Origin: JAHIKV01 sp965195225 | GTDB lineage: Bacteria; Planctomycetota; Planctomycetia; Pirellulales; Thermoguttaceae | Length of the DNA: 62,617 bases | Assembly (NCBI GenBank): GCA_965195225.1 | Contig: CBDAFL010000005.1 | Coordinates: 1-62,617, forward strand | Direction of reading: 5' to 3' | Shown here: positions 1 to 8,282 of the stretch, one piece after another | Layout of the letters: every line of letters begins with the position of its first letter | Numbering within the stretch: position 1 is the first letter of the stretch | The notes under the pieces: generated by a model | Told to the model about the DNA's origin: nothing | Database searches by the model: none | Seen by the model: the letters and a program-made list of their open reading frames with translations, nothing else | Program-made: the position numbers and the translations under genes

Positions 1-634
1 GGTTCCAAACATGGTAGGGCACGGCGGTGATTTTGCGCCCGTCCTTGGCGACGCCGACGATGACCGTCACGCCACCGAGCAAGTCGTCTCGATATTCGGC
101 GGTGAACTTTGGATCGACGGGCAGAACGATGTCTTTCGCCGACCCGCCGTTGTCGACGGCCTCGAAACAATAGACGACCGGTCCCCGTCGGACGGCCACG
201 CGGCCGCGGTCGGCCTCAACGTGGGGATTGGCCTCGATTCGCTCGATCGGCATAGGCAGTTCCAACTCGACCGCGTCGCCCGGCCGCCACTCGCGTTCGA
301 GTCGAGCGTAACCTTTTTCGACGTTCAGCGGAGCCGCCGGCTTGCCGTTGACGGCCAGCGTCGCCCCCTTGCACCAAGCCGGAATCCGCAAGCAGAGGGC
401 GAATCGTTCGCTTTTCTCCGGTTCGACCGTCAGCAGCGTTTTTCCGTCCCAAGGATAAAGGGTTTGCTGCTTCAGCCGGACCTTGTTGCCGTCGAGCGGC
501 ACGGATGCCTCGCTCGCCACGAAAAGATTCACGTAGATTTCATCCGTTTTGCCGCTTTTGCCCACGGCGTATACGTACCCCGGCAATGAAGGGATGAACC
601 GCACGGCATTGGCCGGATATGCCGGATTTAGCGG
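1..634 (-). pseudogene. GH127 (DUF1680) beta-L-arabinofuranosidase-like C-terminal fragment
   Basis: Reading the minus strand from about 632 leftward gives an open frame with NPAYPANAVRFIPSLPGYVY, then IYVNLF, LRIPAWC, VNGKPA, RGPVVYCFE and AVPYHVWN. These match the C-terminal third of GH127/DUF1680 enzymes, which release beta-L-arabinofuranose. The family is about 600-650 residues long and the conserved Cys-Cys-P-x-N segment should precede R-F-I-P-S-L-P-G-Y. Here the frame runs directly into a palindromic repeat at 636-659 with no start codon, signal peptide or N-terminal barrel. The C-terminus runs off the window edge. I read it as a 5'-truncated remnant. An assembly break is less likely because the flank is a repeat also present at 37.8 and 40.1 kb. 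Confidence 0.72.
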
Positions 635-635
635 T

Positions 636-659
636 AACCGTTCACAGGGGACTGTCCCC
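636..659. repeat. Intergenic repeat, family A, at GH127 breakpoint
   Basis: A 23-nt core containing AACCGTTCAC followed by AGGGGACTGTCCC is identical to the reverse complement of 37809-37831. Degenerate arms occur at 40107-40129 and 40210-40240. It abuts the truncated GH127 fragment. Confidence 0.8.
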
Positions 660-735
660 CTGGCGCTGCGGAAAGGAGCGGCGAAGCCGCAAGAGGTTTT
701 CCACGCGGGTAGCCCGCGATAGGCCGATGGCCGAT

Positions 736-2739
736 TTATTCCTTCCGTTTGATCCACGCCAGATTGAACACATAGTGCTGCTTGCTGGAGATCAAGTGGA
801 TCAGGCCATCGGGCGTTTGCGTGGCGACCAAGTAGCCGCGGGGCTCAGCCGTGGTGGGACTGAGCTTAAAACGGCCCGTGTTGCCGCCGCCGTCCACGGT
901 CCGAGAAGGACCGCCGTCGGTGATCAGCCGGCGGACGGGCCAGCTTCGGCCATCGTCGAAACTCAAGGCGGCGTACATGCCCGAGAGCTTGCGATCCTTG
1001 CCGGCTCCGTCGCTGAGCTTGAAGTTCTTTTCAAAGGAAACAAGCAAAAGCGGGCCCTCGTCGAGCCGTCGCAAGACCAGCCGCTGGCCGCGGCTAATCG
1101 GTGCAAAACCGCTGGGATGGTAGGTCCAGGTCTTGCCCAGGTCGGCCGAAAGGCTCATGGGCATTTGCCCGTCGATGTTGTCGCCGCGGCCCAGTGCCAT
1201 GAGCCGCCCGTCGCTCAACTGCGTGCATCCGGTGTGTATTCCGGCGATCCAGGCGCCGCTTTTGCCGGGTAGAAATTCAGGTTGAGGTCGGCCGGCGCCG
1301 GGATCGGTCCAGGTTTTCCCGCCGTCACGGCTAATGTGAATGGTCGAACCGCCCTGTCCGCCGGACACGGCGTCGCAGGTGAAAATAATCTCGCTCGCCT
1401 TGGTTTGAAAGACGTTGGAGATCACCTGGTTGTGAAGGTGTTCCGGCTTGAACAGTCGGGCTTTTGACCAGGTAGCGCCGTTGTCGGTGCTGACGCGCAT
1501 CACCAACGCCAGCTTGGCCCAGGTGGCGTCGGTACCCAGGCCGTTGAAGTGGTAGATGGTATTATCGCCGTCCCACCAGAGCGCGCTTGCATGGTCGTTG
1601 CGGTCGGGCGCGTCCCAGAACGGCGCCGCCGGCTCCCATTGCTCCGCGCCTTTGCGGAGCCGCGCGGCCGCCACGCCCAACTCGCGGCCCGCCTCGCAGT
1701 TGGTGCTGTACCAAATGGCCAACAAATCGCCGTTGGGACAGGCGGTAATGGCCGGCTGGTGGTTGTGTTCCGAAAAAAGCGGGCCGTTGGAGCCCGGCGG
1801 TATGAATACATATTGCCGCGGGCCGCGGAAGAAAGGCTTCGCCGGGTCGGGCCCATCGGCGAAGTCGTGGCGAACTTGCTTGACGTCTTGACCCCAAAGC
1901 GGCGCGGCGGTGCCGCGGGCCACGCCGTCCGCTTTGGGGTCGGGCAATTCGCCGAACACCACGCGGAAGCCGATCATGAAGTGCGAATCCTCGGGCAATG
2001 TGCCCAAGCGGTTGGCCGAGCGGAGGAAAGCGACCGGTGTACCATGGCTGCCGCCGCGGGATACCTTGAAATCTCCGCTTGCGGGCCCGGCGGGGTCGGT
2101 CGTCTCGCCGGGTTGATATGGGCCGTACCAGTCGCCGCACCATTCCTCGACGTTGCCGTGCATGTCGCGCAGTCCCCAAGGGTTGGCCGGTGTGCAGGCA
2201 ACGTAGATTTCCACCGGAAACGGACGCCACTCGGTCTTTTGGTGCTTGTGGAATTTTTCGGGCAGCTTGTCGCCGATCGAAAAGGCGGTCGTTGTTCCCG
2301 CGCGACATGCGTATTCCCACTCGGCCTCGGTCGGCAGCCGATAATTGCGACCCTCGGCCTTTGAAAGCCAACGGCAAAAACGCTTTGCGTCGCGCCAAGT
2401 AACGAAGACCACGGCCTCGTCATCGTCCTTGGAAAAACCCAGCTTGCCGCGAAAGGCGCGATGGGCCGGGTCGAATTTCTCGTACTGGGCGTTGGTTATC
2501 TCGGTAACGCCCATGTAAAAAGGTCGGCTTATGGTAACCCGCCGCAAAGGCCGTTCGTCGAAATCGCCCGACGTGCTGCCCATAGTGAAACTGCCCGGCT
2601 CGATCCGCGCAAACTTCATGCCAAACGAGTTGACAAACGTCTTTTCCGCGGGCAGCGTGTCCGTGGATGATGCCGAGGCCGCGGCGGTGGAAAGAAAAAA
2701 ACAGGAAACAACTAACAGCAGAGTAATGTGTTTGGTCAT
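736..2739 (-). CDS. Secreted FGE-sulfatase-domain / sialidase-like (BNR) fusion protein
   Basis: 667 residues with an N-terminal signal peptide (LLLVVSCFFLSTAAASA). Residues about 35-270 form a formylglycine-generating-enzyme/SUMF1-like domain: MGSTSGDFDERP, PTEAEWEYACRAG, GNVEEWCGDWYG, SRGGS and GFRVV. The C-terminal 370 residues look like an exo-alpha-sialidase/BNR beta-propeller: HNHQPAITACPNGDLLA and Asp-box-like S-x-D-x-G-x-T-W repeats (STDNGATW, SRDGGKTW, SADLGKTW). FGE domains either oxidise sulfatase Cys to formylglycine or act as binding folds. The two-Cys catalytic pair is not evident, so a non-catalytic or carbohydrate role is possible. It lies next to a GH127 remnant, suggesting former polysaccharide use. 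Substrate unknown. Confidence 0.85.
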   Translation of the reverse strand: MTKHITLLLVVSCFFLSTAAASASSTDTLPAEKTFVNSFGMKFARIEPGSFTMGSTSGDFDERPLRRVTISRPFYMGVTEITNAQYEKFDPAHRAFRGKLGFSKDDDEAVVFVTWRDAKRFCRWLSKAEGRNYRLPTEAEWEYACRAGTTTAFSIGDKLPEKFHKHQKTEWRPFPVEIYVACTPANPWGLRDMHGNVEEWCGDWYGPYQPGETTDPAGPASGDFKVSRGGSHGTPVAFLRSANRLGTLPEDSHFMIGFRVVFGELPDPKADGVARGTAAPLWGQDVKQVRHDFADGPDPAKPFFRGPRQYVFIPPGSNGPLFSEHNHQPAITACPNGDLLAIWYSTNCEAGRELGVAAARLRKGAEQWEPAAPFWDAPDRNDHASALWWDGDNTIYHFNGLGTDATWAKLALVMRVSTDNGATWSKARLFKPEHLHNQVISNVFQTKASEIIFTCDAVSGGQGGSTIHISRDGGKTWTDPGAGRPQPEFLPGKSGAWIAGIHTGCTQLSDGRLMALGRGDNIDGQMPMSLSADLGKTWTYHPSGFAPISRGQRLVLRRLDEGPLLLVSFEKNFKLSDGAGKDRKLSGMYAALSFDDGRSWPVRRLITDGGPSRTVDGGGNTGRFKLSPTTAEPRGYLVATQTPDGLIHLISSKQHYVFNLAWIKRKE

Positions 2740-2944
2740 ACCGGTGTACCGTGTTTTCAGATATTGGGGTCAGATAACCCCTTGTGTCCTGCGACCATTG
2801 CATGTCACTATATGTTGTAATCCGAGAGGCAGTCGCATACCGCACGTTGTGGCAAAACCGTCTCGCGCAACGGTCGTAGGATACAAGGAAATAGACAGAT
2901 ACGGGTTTATTTCCGGACACCCTCAGTTAAGTGGGAGCCGGCCA

Positions 2945-3961
2945 CTAAAATTCCTTGCCATCGATCACCAGGCCATCATGGCGGTTGCCCAGGCGGCTGT
3001 GGGTTTCCGGATCGATCGAGTAGTTGATGAATTGCACCGAGCCGTCGCAGAAGGCCATGTGGAGGCCAGTGGCGTGGGCGCTGCCAAACACTCCCCAGAT
3101 TACGCTGCCCGGCGTGTCGGGCTGCGGGGTCAGTACGAGACCGCTAATGGGGTCGTAGTTGCAAAAGCGGATGTTGTCGGGACTCCAACCCTCGTATATT
3201 CCTTGGTCGTCGTGTGGGTCCAGCCCATTTTCATAATAGTCGGTACAGAGACATTTTTCGCCCATCAAGTAGGTGCAACTGACGCCGTCGGATATGGACG
3301 CCATTGTCACCTCGCTGCGGGGAAACACTATGCCATTGGCGTCTTGACAGGGATATGGAAACGAATCGGCTGCGGCGATGGTTGTCGGTTGGAGGAAGGA
3401 TGACCCGATTATTATGACATTGGTGCCCCCATTAGCCGCGTAATCGATGGCCGCTGCCATTGTGGTAGCGTCGGAATTGAAGTACCAGCGGTCCTTCGGC
3501 CGCGGATAGACGACCGCCTTGCGCCGTGTGGGGCAAATGAACATTGTAAGGGGCGTCTGGTCGCGGCTGAACGCGCCGCTGCGCTGTGCCGCCGTGATCG
3601 CGTCGCGATCGCCGTCGCTGCCGAGGTCACGCACGGCCTGCTGTTCGAGGTACGGCAGGATGCTGAAGACCCATGCGCCCGGCTGGTCCTTGCCCACGCC
3701 GCGGTCCGGGTCGCCGGTCCAACGGTATCCCCATCCGCCGCTCGGCAAGAACCCGTGTATCTCCTCGTGATTGAGAGCCGCCAGCGAGAGTTGTTTAAGG
3801 TTGTTGCAGCACTGCAACCGCCGGGCCGCCTCGCGGGCCGCCTGCACCGCCGGCAGCAACAGCGCGATCAATATCCCGATGATCGTGATCACCACCAAAA
3901 GTTCCACGAGCGTAAACGCGCCTTTTGGATGTTGAGCGGCAAACGATGGATTGGATTTCAC
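2945..3961 (-). CDS. DUF1559 prepilin-like (PulG/GspG-type) protein
   Basis: 338 residues. The canonical type IV pilin-like N-terminus reads KGAFTLVELLVVITIIGILIALLLPAVQ, with Glu at +5 of the mature protein. It is followed by AAREAARRLQCCNNLKQLSLAALNHEE, a hallmark of planctomycetal DUF1559. The C-terminus HATGLHMAFCDGSVQFI matches the H-X9-DG motif. A GTG start at 3961 follows AAAGGA by about 11 nt. Members are numerous in Planctomycetes; they are thought to be pseudopilins processed by a prepilin peptidase, but their role is not established. Confidence 0.9.
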   Translation of the reverse strand: MKSNPSFAAQHPKGAFTLVELLVVITIIGILIALLLPAVQAAREAARRLQCCNNLKQLSLAALNHEEIHGFLPSGGWGYRWTGDPDRGVGKDQPGAWVFSILPYLEQQAVRDLGSDGDRDAITAAQRSGAFSRDQTPLTMFICPTRRKAVVYPRPKDRWYFNSDATTMAAAIDYAANGGTNVIIIGSSFLQPTTIAAADSFPYPCQDANGIVFPRSEVTMASISDGVSCTYLMGEKCLCTDYYENGLDPHDDQGIYEGWSPDNIRFCNYDPISGLVLTPQPDTPGSVIWGVFGSAHATGLHMAFCDGSVQFINYSIDPETHSRLGNRHDGLVIDGKEF

Positions 3962-4038
3962 GGTGCAATTATCCTTTGTTATTTCGCCGGCGCGTCATCG
4001 CCGACTACTGAATCTCATCAAGATAATGAACGTCGCAC

Positions 4039-4107
4039 GTTTAACAGCCGTCGGCACGGCGGCTTGCGGTCGAACCATACGAGCCGTCGTGCCGAAGGCC
4101 GCTAAAC
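4039..4107. repeat. Palindromic repeat, family C
   Basis: Arms run from GTTTAACAGCCG to CGGCCGCTAAAC-like ends with GGCACGGCGGCTTGCGG between. It is closely related to 47399-47464 and to the half copy at 30938-30970. Confidence 0.75.
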
Positions 4108-4210
4108 ATTGTCGAACTAAACGTCAAACAACATTCAGCGCTTCACGGATGCTGGATTTTGGGTGGCGGATGCGCCTACCAAACACATCCGCCACCCTCC
4201 ATCCATTTGT

Positions 4211-4233
4211 CCCCTCTCCCAAAGGGAGAGGGG
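4211..4233. repeat. Perfect hairpin, family E
   Basis: CCCCTCTCCC and its reverse complement are separated by AAA. The same stem core occurs at 21300-21325 and, degenerate, inside the transposase at 57706-57742. Confidence 0.7.
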
Positions 4234-4247
4234 AATAGTTGTTTGTG

Positions 4248-4276
4248 TTTGGGTGGCAGTTGAACTGCCACCCAAA
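4248..4276. repeat. Palindrome, family D
   Basis: TTTGGGTGGCAGTT mirrored around a single G. The inner GGCAGTTNAACTGCC is shared with 5463-5481 and 7291-7309. Confidence 0.7.
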
Positions 4277-4309
4277 ACGGTTCCGCGCACGAAGTGTGCG
4301 GATTACAAC

Positions 4310-5305
4310 TTACTTCCGCTTCCTCCATGCGTAGCAGAGCAGGCCCACCAGACCCGTAGCCAACAGCACCAGCGTCCCTGGCTCGGGAACAACAATATCT
4401 AAAAACCCCGTCGAGCCCGTATAGCCGGTGGGGGCGGAGGCAAACAACTCCCACTCCGGATCCTGGGCGGACAGGTCGTACCGGTAGACATCGCCCTTCT
4501 TCAAGTAGAGGTATCCATCGTAATAGTCGATGTCTTGAATGCTGCCGTCGGCGAAGTCCGTGATGAGAGAGGAGTTTTCCCACAGGTAGTCCGGGCCCGA
4601 CCATGCCCTCACTTCCCCGTACTTATACATGGCGGTATACATCGTGCCGTCCGGGCCGAAGGCCACTCCGTTGACGCCCCTGCGTCCGTCCGGATATTTC
4701 GTCAGCCATTCTCCGACACCCTCGTCTGTACCCGAAAGGTCGTAGGCCACGACGCCGCCCGGAAGGTAACTAGTGTTACCGTATGGCACACCGCCGTACA
4801 GCGTATCTCCGACGATCATTAGGTCGCTGGGGTAGTAGGCGGAGTCGGAAACAGGAGTACCCCATCTGTAATTGACGGTATTGCCGTCGGGCGATATCTT
4901 GGCAATGTATCGCACATGCGGATTCGACCCCCCCGACATCGAGGCGTACAGGTATCCGGAGGAATCGAAGCAAACCCCAAAGGCGTAAACGCCTTCGTCG
5001 CTCAGGTTGGCAAAATCAGCGCTGACCATGTTGCCCGTCACGGGGTCGTATGACTCAATCGGGCTGGATAAGTTCTCGGTGGCCATGTAGATGTAGCCGT
5101 TCAGCGGCGAAACGGCAACCCCCTGGGGTTTCGCGCTAGAGGGGCTGAAAGTCGGCGGGGGGCCAATTTGGCTGCCGGTAGCCAAATCATAGGCCCCGAG
5201 TATGCCGGTTCCGGCACCCTGCCAACCCACGTAAACCTGCTCTGCCCGCACGGTCGCGGCGAAAACCGCGATTGCCAAAACCGATGTAAGAAATGTCCTT
5301 GCCAT
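4310..5305 (-). CDS. PEP-CTERM sorting-domain protein with beta-propeller-like body
   Basis: 331 residues. Signal peptide MARTFLTSVLAIAVFAATVRA. The body has repeated G-x-x-Y-x-A-T-like strands (YIYMATENL, YLYASMSGG, TMYTAMYKYG), reminiscent of NHL/SMP-30 propellers. The C-terminus is a clear PEP-CTERM signal: VPEPGT, a hydrophobic helix and the basic tail RKRK. Such proteins are sorted and processed by exosortase. A GGGAGGT Shine-Dalgarno precedes the ATG by about 8 nt. It sits downstream of the ECF sigma/FecR pair, a common planctomycetal arrangement. Confidence 0.85.
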   Translation of the reverse strand: MARTFLTSVLAIAVFAATVRAEQVYVGWQGAGTGILGAYDLATGSQIGPPPTFSPSSAKPQGVAVSPLNGYIYMATENLSSPIESYDPVTGNMVSADFANLSDEGVYAFGVCFDSSGYLYASMSGGSNPHVRYIAKISPDGNTVNYRWGTPVSDSAYYPSDLMIVGDTLYGGVPYGNTSYLPGGVVAYDLSGTDEGVGEWLTKYPDGRRGVNGVAFGPDGTMYTAMYKYGEVRAWSGPDYLWENSSLITDFADGSIQDIDYYDGYLYLKKGDVYRYDLSAQDPEWELFASAPTGYTGSTGFLDIVVPEPGTLVLLATGLVGLLCYAWRKRK

Positions 5306-5671
5306 GACTGAATACCTCCCATTCTAGGAACGCTTCGGAAAACCGAAACGCGAGGGCGTTCGTGGGTCCCAGAAACACTCCGGGAAAAAACCCTTTGAAC
5401 GCCGCGAACTCCACAACTACCTTTTCTCCGGTCCGTTCATCGCTTCGCCCCTTTTCGTCGGAGCGGCAGTTCAACTGCCGCCCCAACAAGGGAACAACTC
5501 AACTTGTTTCTGCCCCTGACGCCCCCGTTTGTGATGCAAACTCTCCTTTCTTCTCTTTGCGGGGCGGGAATAACCCAAACTATTTCAAACCATATTTTTC
5601 ACGCAATGTTGAATGACCTCGCCAATCAGCCGGCGTACAAGCATGCCGGCTAAACGGAGCGGGGTTGCACT
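5306..5671. other. Intergenic region
   Basis: No coding frame with family features on either strand. It contains the palindrome at 5463-5481 and presumably the promoter of the PEP-CTERM gene near its right-hand start. Nothing else recognised. Confidence 0.6.
5463..5481. repeat. Palindrome, family D
   Basis: GCGGCAGTTCAACTGCCGC, identical over all 19 nt to 7291-7309 inside the adjacent FecR-LamG gene. Confidence 0.8.
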
Positions 5672-7567
5672 TTACCTTTCGTTATCAATGTTGACATCAT
5701 TAGTCTCGTTCCCGGTCGTTTCTTCCGGCTCTCTTGAAGTCGGATGCAGCAACAAGTGAAGATGCCGAAGTATTTGCTCCTCGCTCAATTCTTGCGGATA
5801 AACGGCGACGTGGGCCAACCGGCCCTTCCAAAATTGACCCTTGTTGGACATGGCGCCGATGCTCAGCCAAGCGGGGCCGACTTTTGCCGGTCCCCCGACG
5901 TCGACCGACGATCTCGGCCGGCCGTTCTGGAATAGGTGTGCGATGTTGTTCCGGTCGAAGACGACCGCAACGTGTATCCATCTGGAAGTCGGCGTTACAA
6001 CGGTGTTGAACGCCGCGTCCTCGACCCCGTGAGCCGTGAACACAAAGCAAGGGAATCCGTTGGCGAAGGTATTGTGCGGCTCGACCGCGTGCATCAGACT
6101 CCATCCGATTCGCATGGTGGAGTCGGGAACTGCATTGTCGGCGGAGATGACCCGTGTTGGGTTCGTCGAATGTTCCGCGAGAATCCATGCCTCGACGGTG
6201 AAACCGTTGACCAATGAGAACCGGTCTTGGCGGCCGACGTCGATGTAGCCTTGGCCGTCGAACTCCACCGAGCACGACTTGGACGAAAGCGGACCCGGCC
6301 GTCCTGATCGAACTTCGCCGACCGCCCGGCCGTGAAAACCGTTGCCCGAGCGGTCCATGAACCGCCTCGCCTGGGCCGGCTCGTTCAAGGGCCAATAGGC
6401 CAGCGGCTCGTCGGCCAGAACGCCGCGGATGTAAGCGGCCTCGATTTTACGCCCGACTTCGGTCCGCAAGTTGCAAACGAAGCCCTTGGACGCGAACTTC
6501 ACCGCGGTGAACTTGCCGCTGTTCGGCTCGATCCGCACGGCCTGACCGGCCTTGAGGTGAACCGAAGCATCGTCGCCCTCCCCGGCGATTAAAGACCGGG
6601 TAACCACCTCGCCCTGCAACACGTGGACCTCGCCCGTACCGTCTTCGGCAACTTCCACGCCGAACTCGGTGCCCAGGTCAGTTATAAGGGCGGTGGGAGT
6701 ACGGACGGAGAAGAGGGGAGAGGCAGGGAGACCGGGAGATGGGGAGACGGGGAGATAGGGAGACACGGCATCGGCCTTCTTTTCCTTGTCTCCTTGTCTC
6801 CTTGTCTCCTTGTCTCCCCCTACTCGCGCTGTCAATTTGCCCAATGAAAGGTAGCCGCCGGCGGTGGATTCGACCTCGTAGGTGCAGGGGCCTTCGAGGA
6901 TGACCTTCGCGCCGGAGTCGTAGGTGATTTCCATTAGCCCGGAATCGAGGATGTATTTTCGGCCCAAGGAAACGCGGGCATATCCAGGCGGCGGCGAATA
7001 GCGGGGATCGTCCGACCATTTCGCATCGACCATGCCGGTGATCCGGCCGACGAACACCATCTCCGGCATGGCTTCCGACGGAACCGACTGCGACGGCGCC
7101 TCGGCAATATGTTGGTGGTGGGTGATTTTGTACGCCCAAAACCCCAGTATCGCCACGCCCATGATCACCGTGGCGACCATGTAAGAGAACGCCCAACTGC
7201 CGACAAAGTCAGAAGTGGGTAGTGGGTAGTGGGTAGTGGATAGTGGAGGGAAAGGGGGTTCGGGGATTTGAGGTTCGAAATCAAGTTGGTGCGGCAGTTC
7301 AACTGCCGCAACAACGGGAAGATCAATGGCCGGTGAACCGGCCATCCCTCGCCCCTCGTCCCCCGCCCCTCGCCGCTGGTCCCTATCCCGTCGCGCCCAG
7401 TGCAGCGAGGCGCAGAGATCGACGTAATCGAGATATAAACGACGGGCATCAGCGTTGCCGCCTACCAACTCGTCGAGTTGGGCCAGTTGGGCCTCGTCAA
7501 GTTCCCCGTCACGCAGCCGGCCGAGCAGGACGCAGAGTTCGCGGCGGAGTTCCGGCAAAAGGCTCAC
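5672..7567 (-). CDS. FecR-like membrane protein with LamG/concanavalin-like domain
   Basis: 631 residues. The N-terminus (about 1-60) is anti-sigma-like (LLPELRRELCVLLGRLRDGEL). One TM helix lies near residues 125-145 (YMVATVIMGVAILGFWAY). A FecR domain follows, with TYDSGAKVILEGP and VRTPTALITDLGTEFGVEV. The C-terminal half is LamG-like: LAYWPLNE, DRSGNGFHG, VEFDGQGYIDVG and FTVEAWI. It overlaps the upstream ECF sigma gene by 4 nt, so it is probably that sigma factor's regulator. Three kinds of repeat DNA are read in frame (6727-6819, 7215-7247, 7291-7309), giving low-complexity peptides such as GDKETRRQGDKE and STTHYPLPTS in linkers. Confidence 0.87.
   Translation of the reverse strand: MSLLPELRRELCVLLGRLRDGELDEAQLAQLDELVGGNADARRLYLDYVDLCASLHWARRDRDQRRGAGDEGRGMAGSPAIDLPVVAAVELPHQLDFEPQIPEPPFPPLSTTHYPLPTSDFVGSWAFSYMVATVIMGVAILGFWAYKITHHQHIAEAPSQSVPSEAMPEMVFVGRITGMVDAKWSDDPRYSPPPGYARVSLGRKYILDSGLMEITYDSGAKVILEGPCTYEVESTAGGYLSLGKLTARVGGDKETRRQGDKEKKADAVSPYLPVSPSPGLPASPLFSVRTPTALITDLGTEFGVEVAEDGTGEVHVLQGEVVTRSLIAGEGDDASVHLKAGQAVRIEPNSGKFTAVKFASKGFVCNLRTEVGRKIEAAYIRGVLADEPLAYWPLNEPAQARRFMDRSGNGFHGRAVGEVRSGRPGPLSSKSCSVEFDGQGYIDVGRQDRFSLVNGFTVEAWILAEHSTNPTRVISADNAVPDSTMRIGWSLMHAVEPHNTFANGFPCFVFTAHGVEDAAFNTVVTPTSRWIHVAVVFDRNNIAHLFQNGRPRSSVDVGGPAKVGPAWLSIGAMSNKGQFWKGRLAHVAVYPQELSEEQILRHLHLLLHPTSREPEETTGNETNDVNIDNER
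6727..6819. repeat. Octamer repeats in inverted arrangement inside FecR-LamG
   Basis: Five GGGAGAYN octamers run left of centre and four TTGTCTCC octamers (their near reverse complement) to the right. Both arms are translated in frame within the FecR domain. Confidence 0.8.
7215..7247. repeat. Heptamer tandem repeat inside FecR-LamG
   Basis: GTGGGTA is repeated in tandem with slight drift. It is translated in frame as part of the linker next to the TM helix. Confidence 0.75.
7291..7309. repeat. Palindrome, family D, within a CDS
   Basis: GCGGCAGTTCAACTGCCGC read in frame (minus-strand peptide around AAVELPH). Identical to the intergenic copy at 5463-5481. Confidence 0.8.
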
Positions 7568-8088
7568 GGCAACTCCTCCAACTTCGAGTCGATGCAGTTC
7601 AGTAGCTGCTCGTGGATGCGGTTAAGCGCTTTGTAGATGGCGTCGACGGATCGCCCCACAATCTGGGCGACGCTTTTCGTCGTCGCTTCAGGTTCGTAAC
7701 GCAGGTCGATTAGCTGCCGGTCTTGTGGACGGAGTTGTTCGTAGCAGTCGCCCAACAGCCGATGCCGTCGCACCCAAAGTTCGCCGCCGACTCGAGTGTC
7801 GCGGTCCACTTCGTCGATAAACTGGTCGCTGAAACGGAGTACGTTCTTGCCCTGGGACTTGCGGAATTGTAAGACCTTGAAGTAGGCGATGCGGAAGGCC
7901 CACTCGCGGAAACCGGTGCCCGGCTGATACTCGTCGTACTTTGCCCAGACGGTCGCGCTGGTTTCCTGAAAGATTTCGTCGGCGTCGGCCCAGTTGGGCA
8001 CCAGGGCGAAGATGTAGGCGTAGATTCGCCTGGCGTTCTCCGTCAGGTCGCGTACGAAGCGTTCCGTCTTGGCGGATTCCGACGACAT
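7564..8088 (-). CDS. ECF-family RNA polymerase sigma factor
   Basis: 174 residues. Region 2 is RFVRDLTENARRIYAYIFALVPNWADADEIFQETSATVWAKY, with the conserved D-x-x-D/E-I-F-Q-E-T. Region 4 ends in the helix-turn-helix SVAQIVGRSVDAIYKALNRIHEQL. It matches the Rhodopirellula/Verrucomicrobium ECF subgroup. AAGGAGGGAG precedes the ATG by about 7 nt. Its last 4 nt overlap the start of the FecR-LamG gene, implying translational coupling and sigma/anti-sigma-type control of surface proteins such as the PEP-CTERM gene downstream (inferred). Confidence 0.93.
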   Translation of the reverse strand: MSSESAKTERFVRDLTENARRIYAYIFALVPNWADADEIFQETSATVWAKYDEYQPGTGFREWAFRIAYFKVLQFRKSQGKNVLRFSDQFIDEVDRDTRVGGELWVRRHRLLGDCYEQLRPQDRQLIDLRYEPEATTKSVAQIVGRSVDAIYKALNRIHEQLLNCIDSKLEELP

Positions 8089-8282
8089 GGCCGATCTCCC
8101 TCCTTCTAAAGGGATATCTCCATATTACCCAGAAATTGGAAGGCGCCGCCGAAAAAACCACACGCAGGTGGGGGAGTGCGGGACAAGCGGCACTGCGGGG
8201 GCAAAGCCTGCCCATGGTGCCCGCTACAGGGCAACAGCAGCTACGACGAGAGAAAAAGTCAAGAACCAGGGCATCCGGCCGC

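Larger units (their letters stand above)
3962..4309. other. Intergenic region with three palindromic repeats
   Basis: No gene is supported. It holds an imperfect inverted repeat (4039-4107, family C), a perfect 10-bp stem with 3-nt loop (4211-4233, family E) and a 14-bp-arm palindrome (4248-4276, family D). The last lies just past the stop of the PEP-CTERM gene and could act as a transcript end. Confidence 0.7.
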
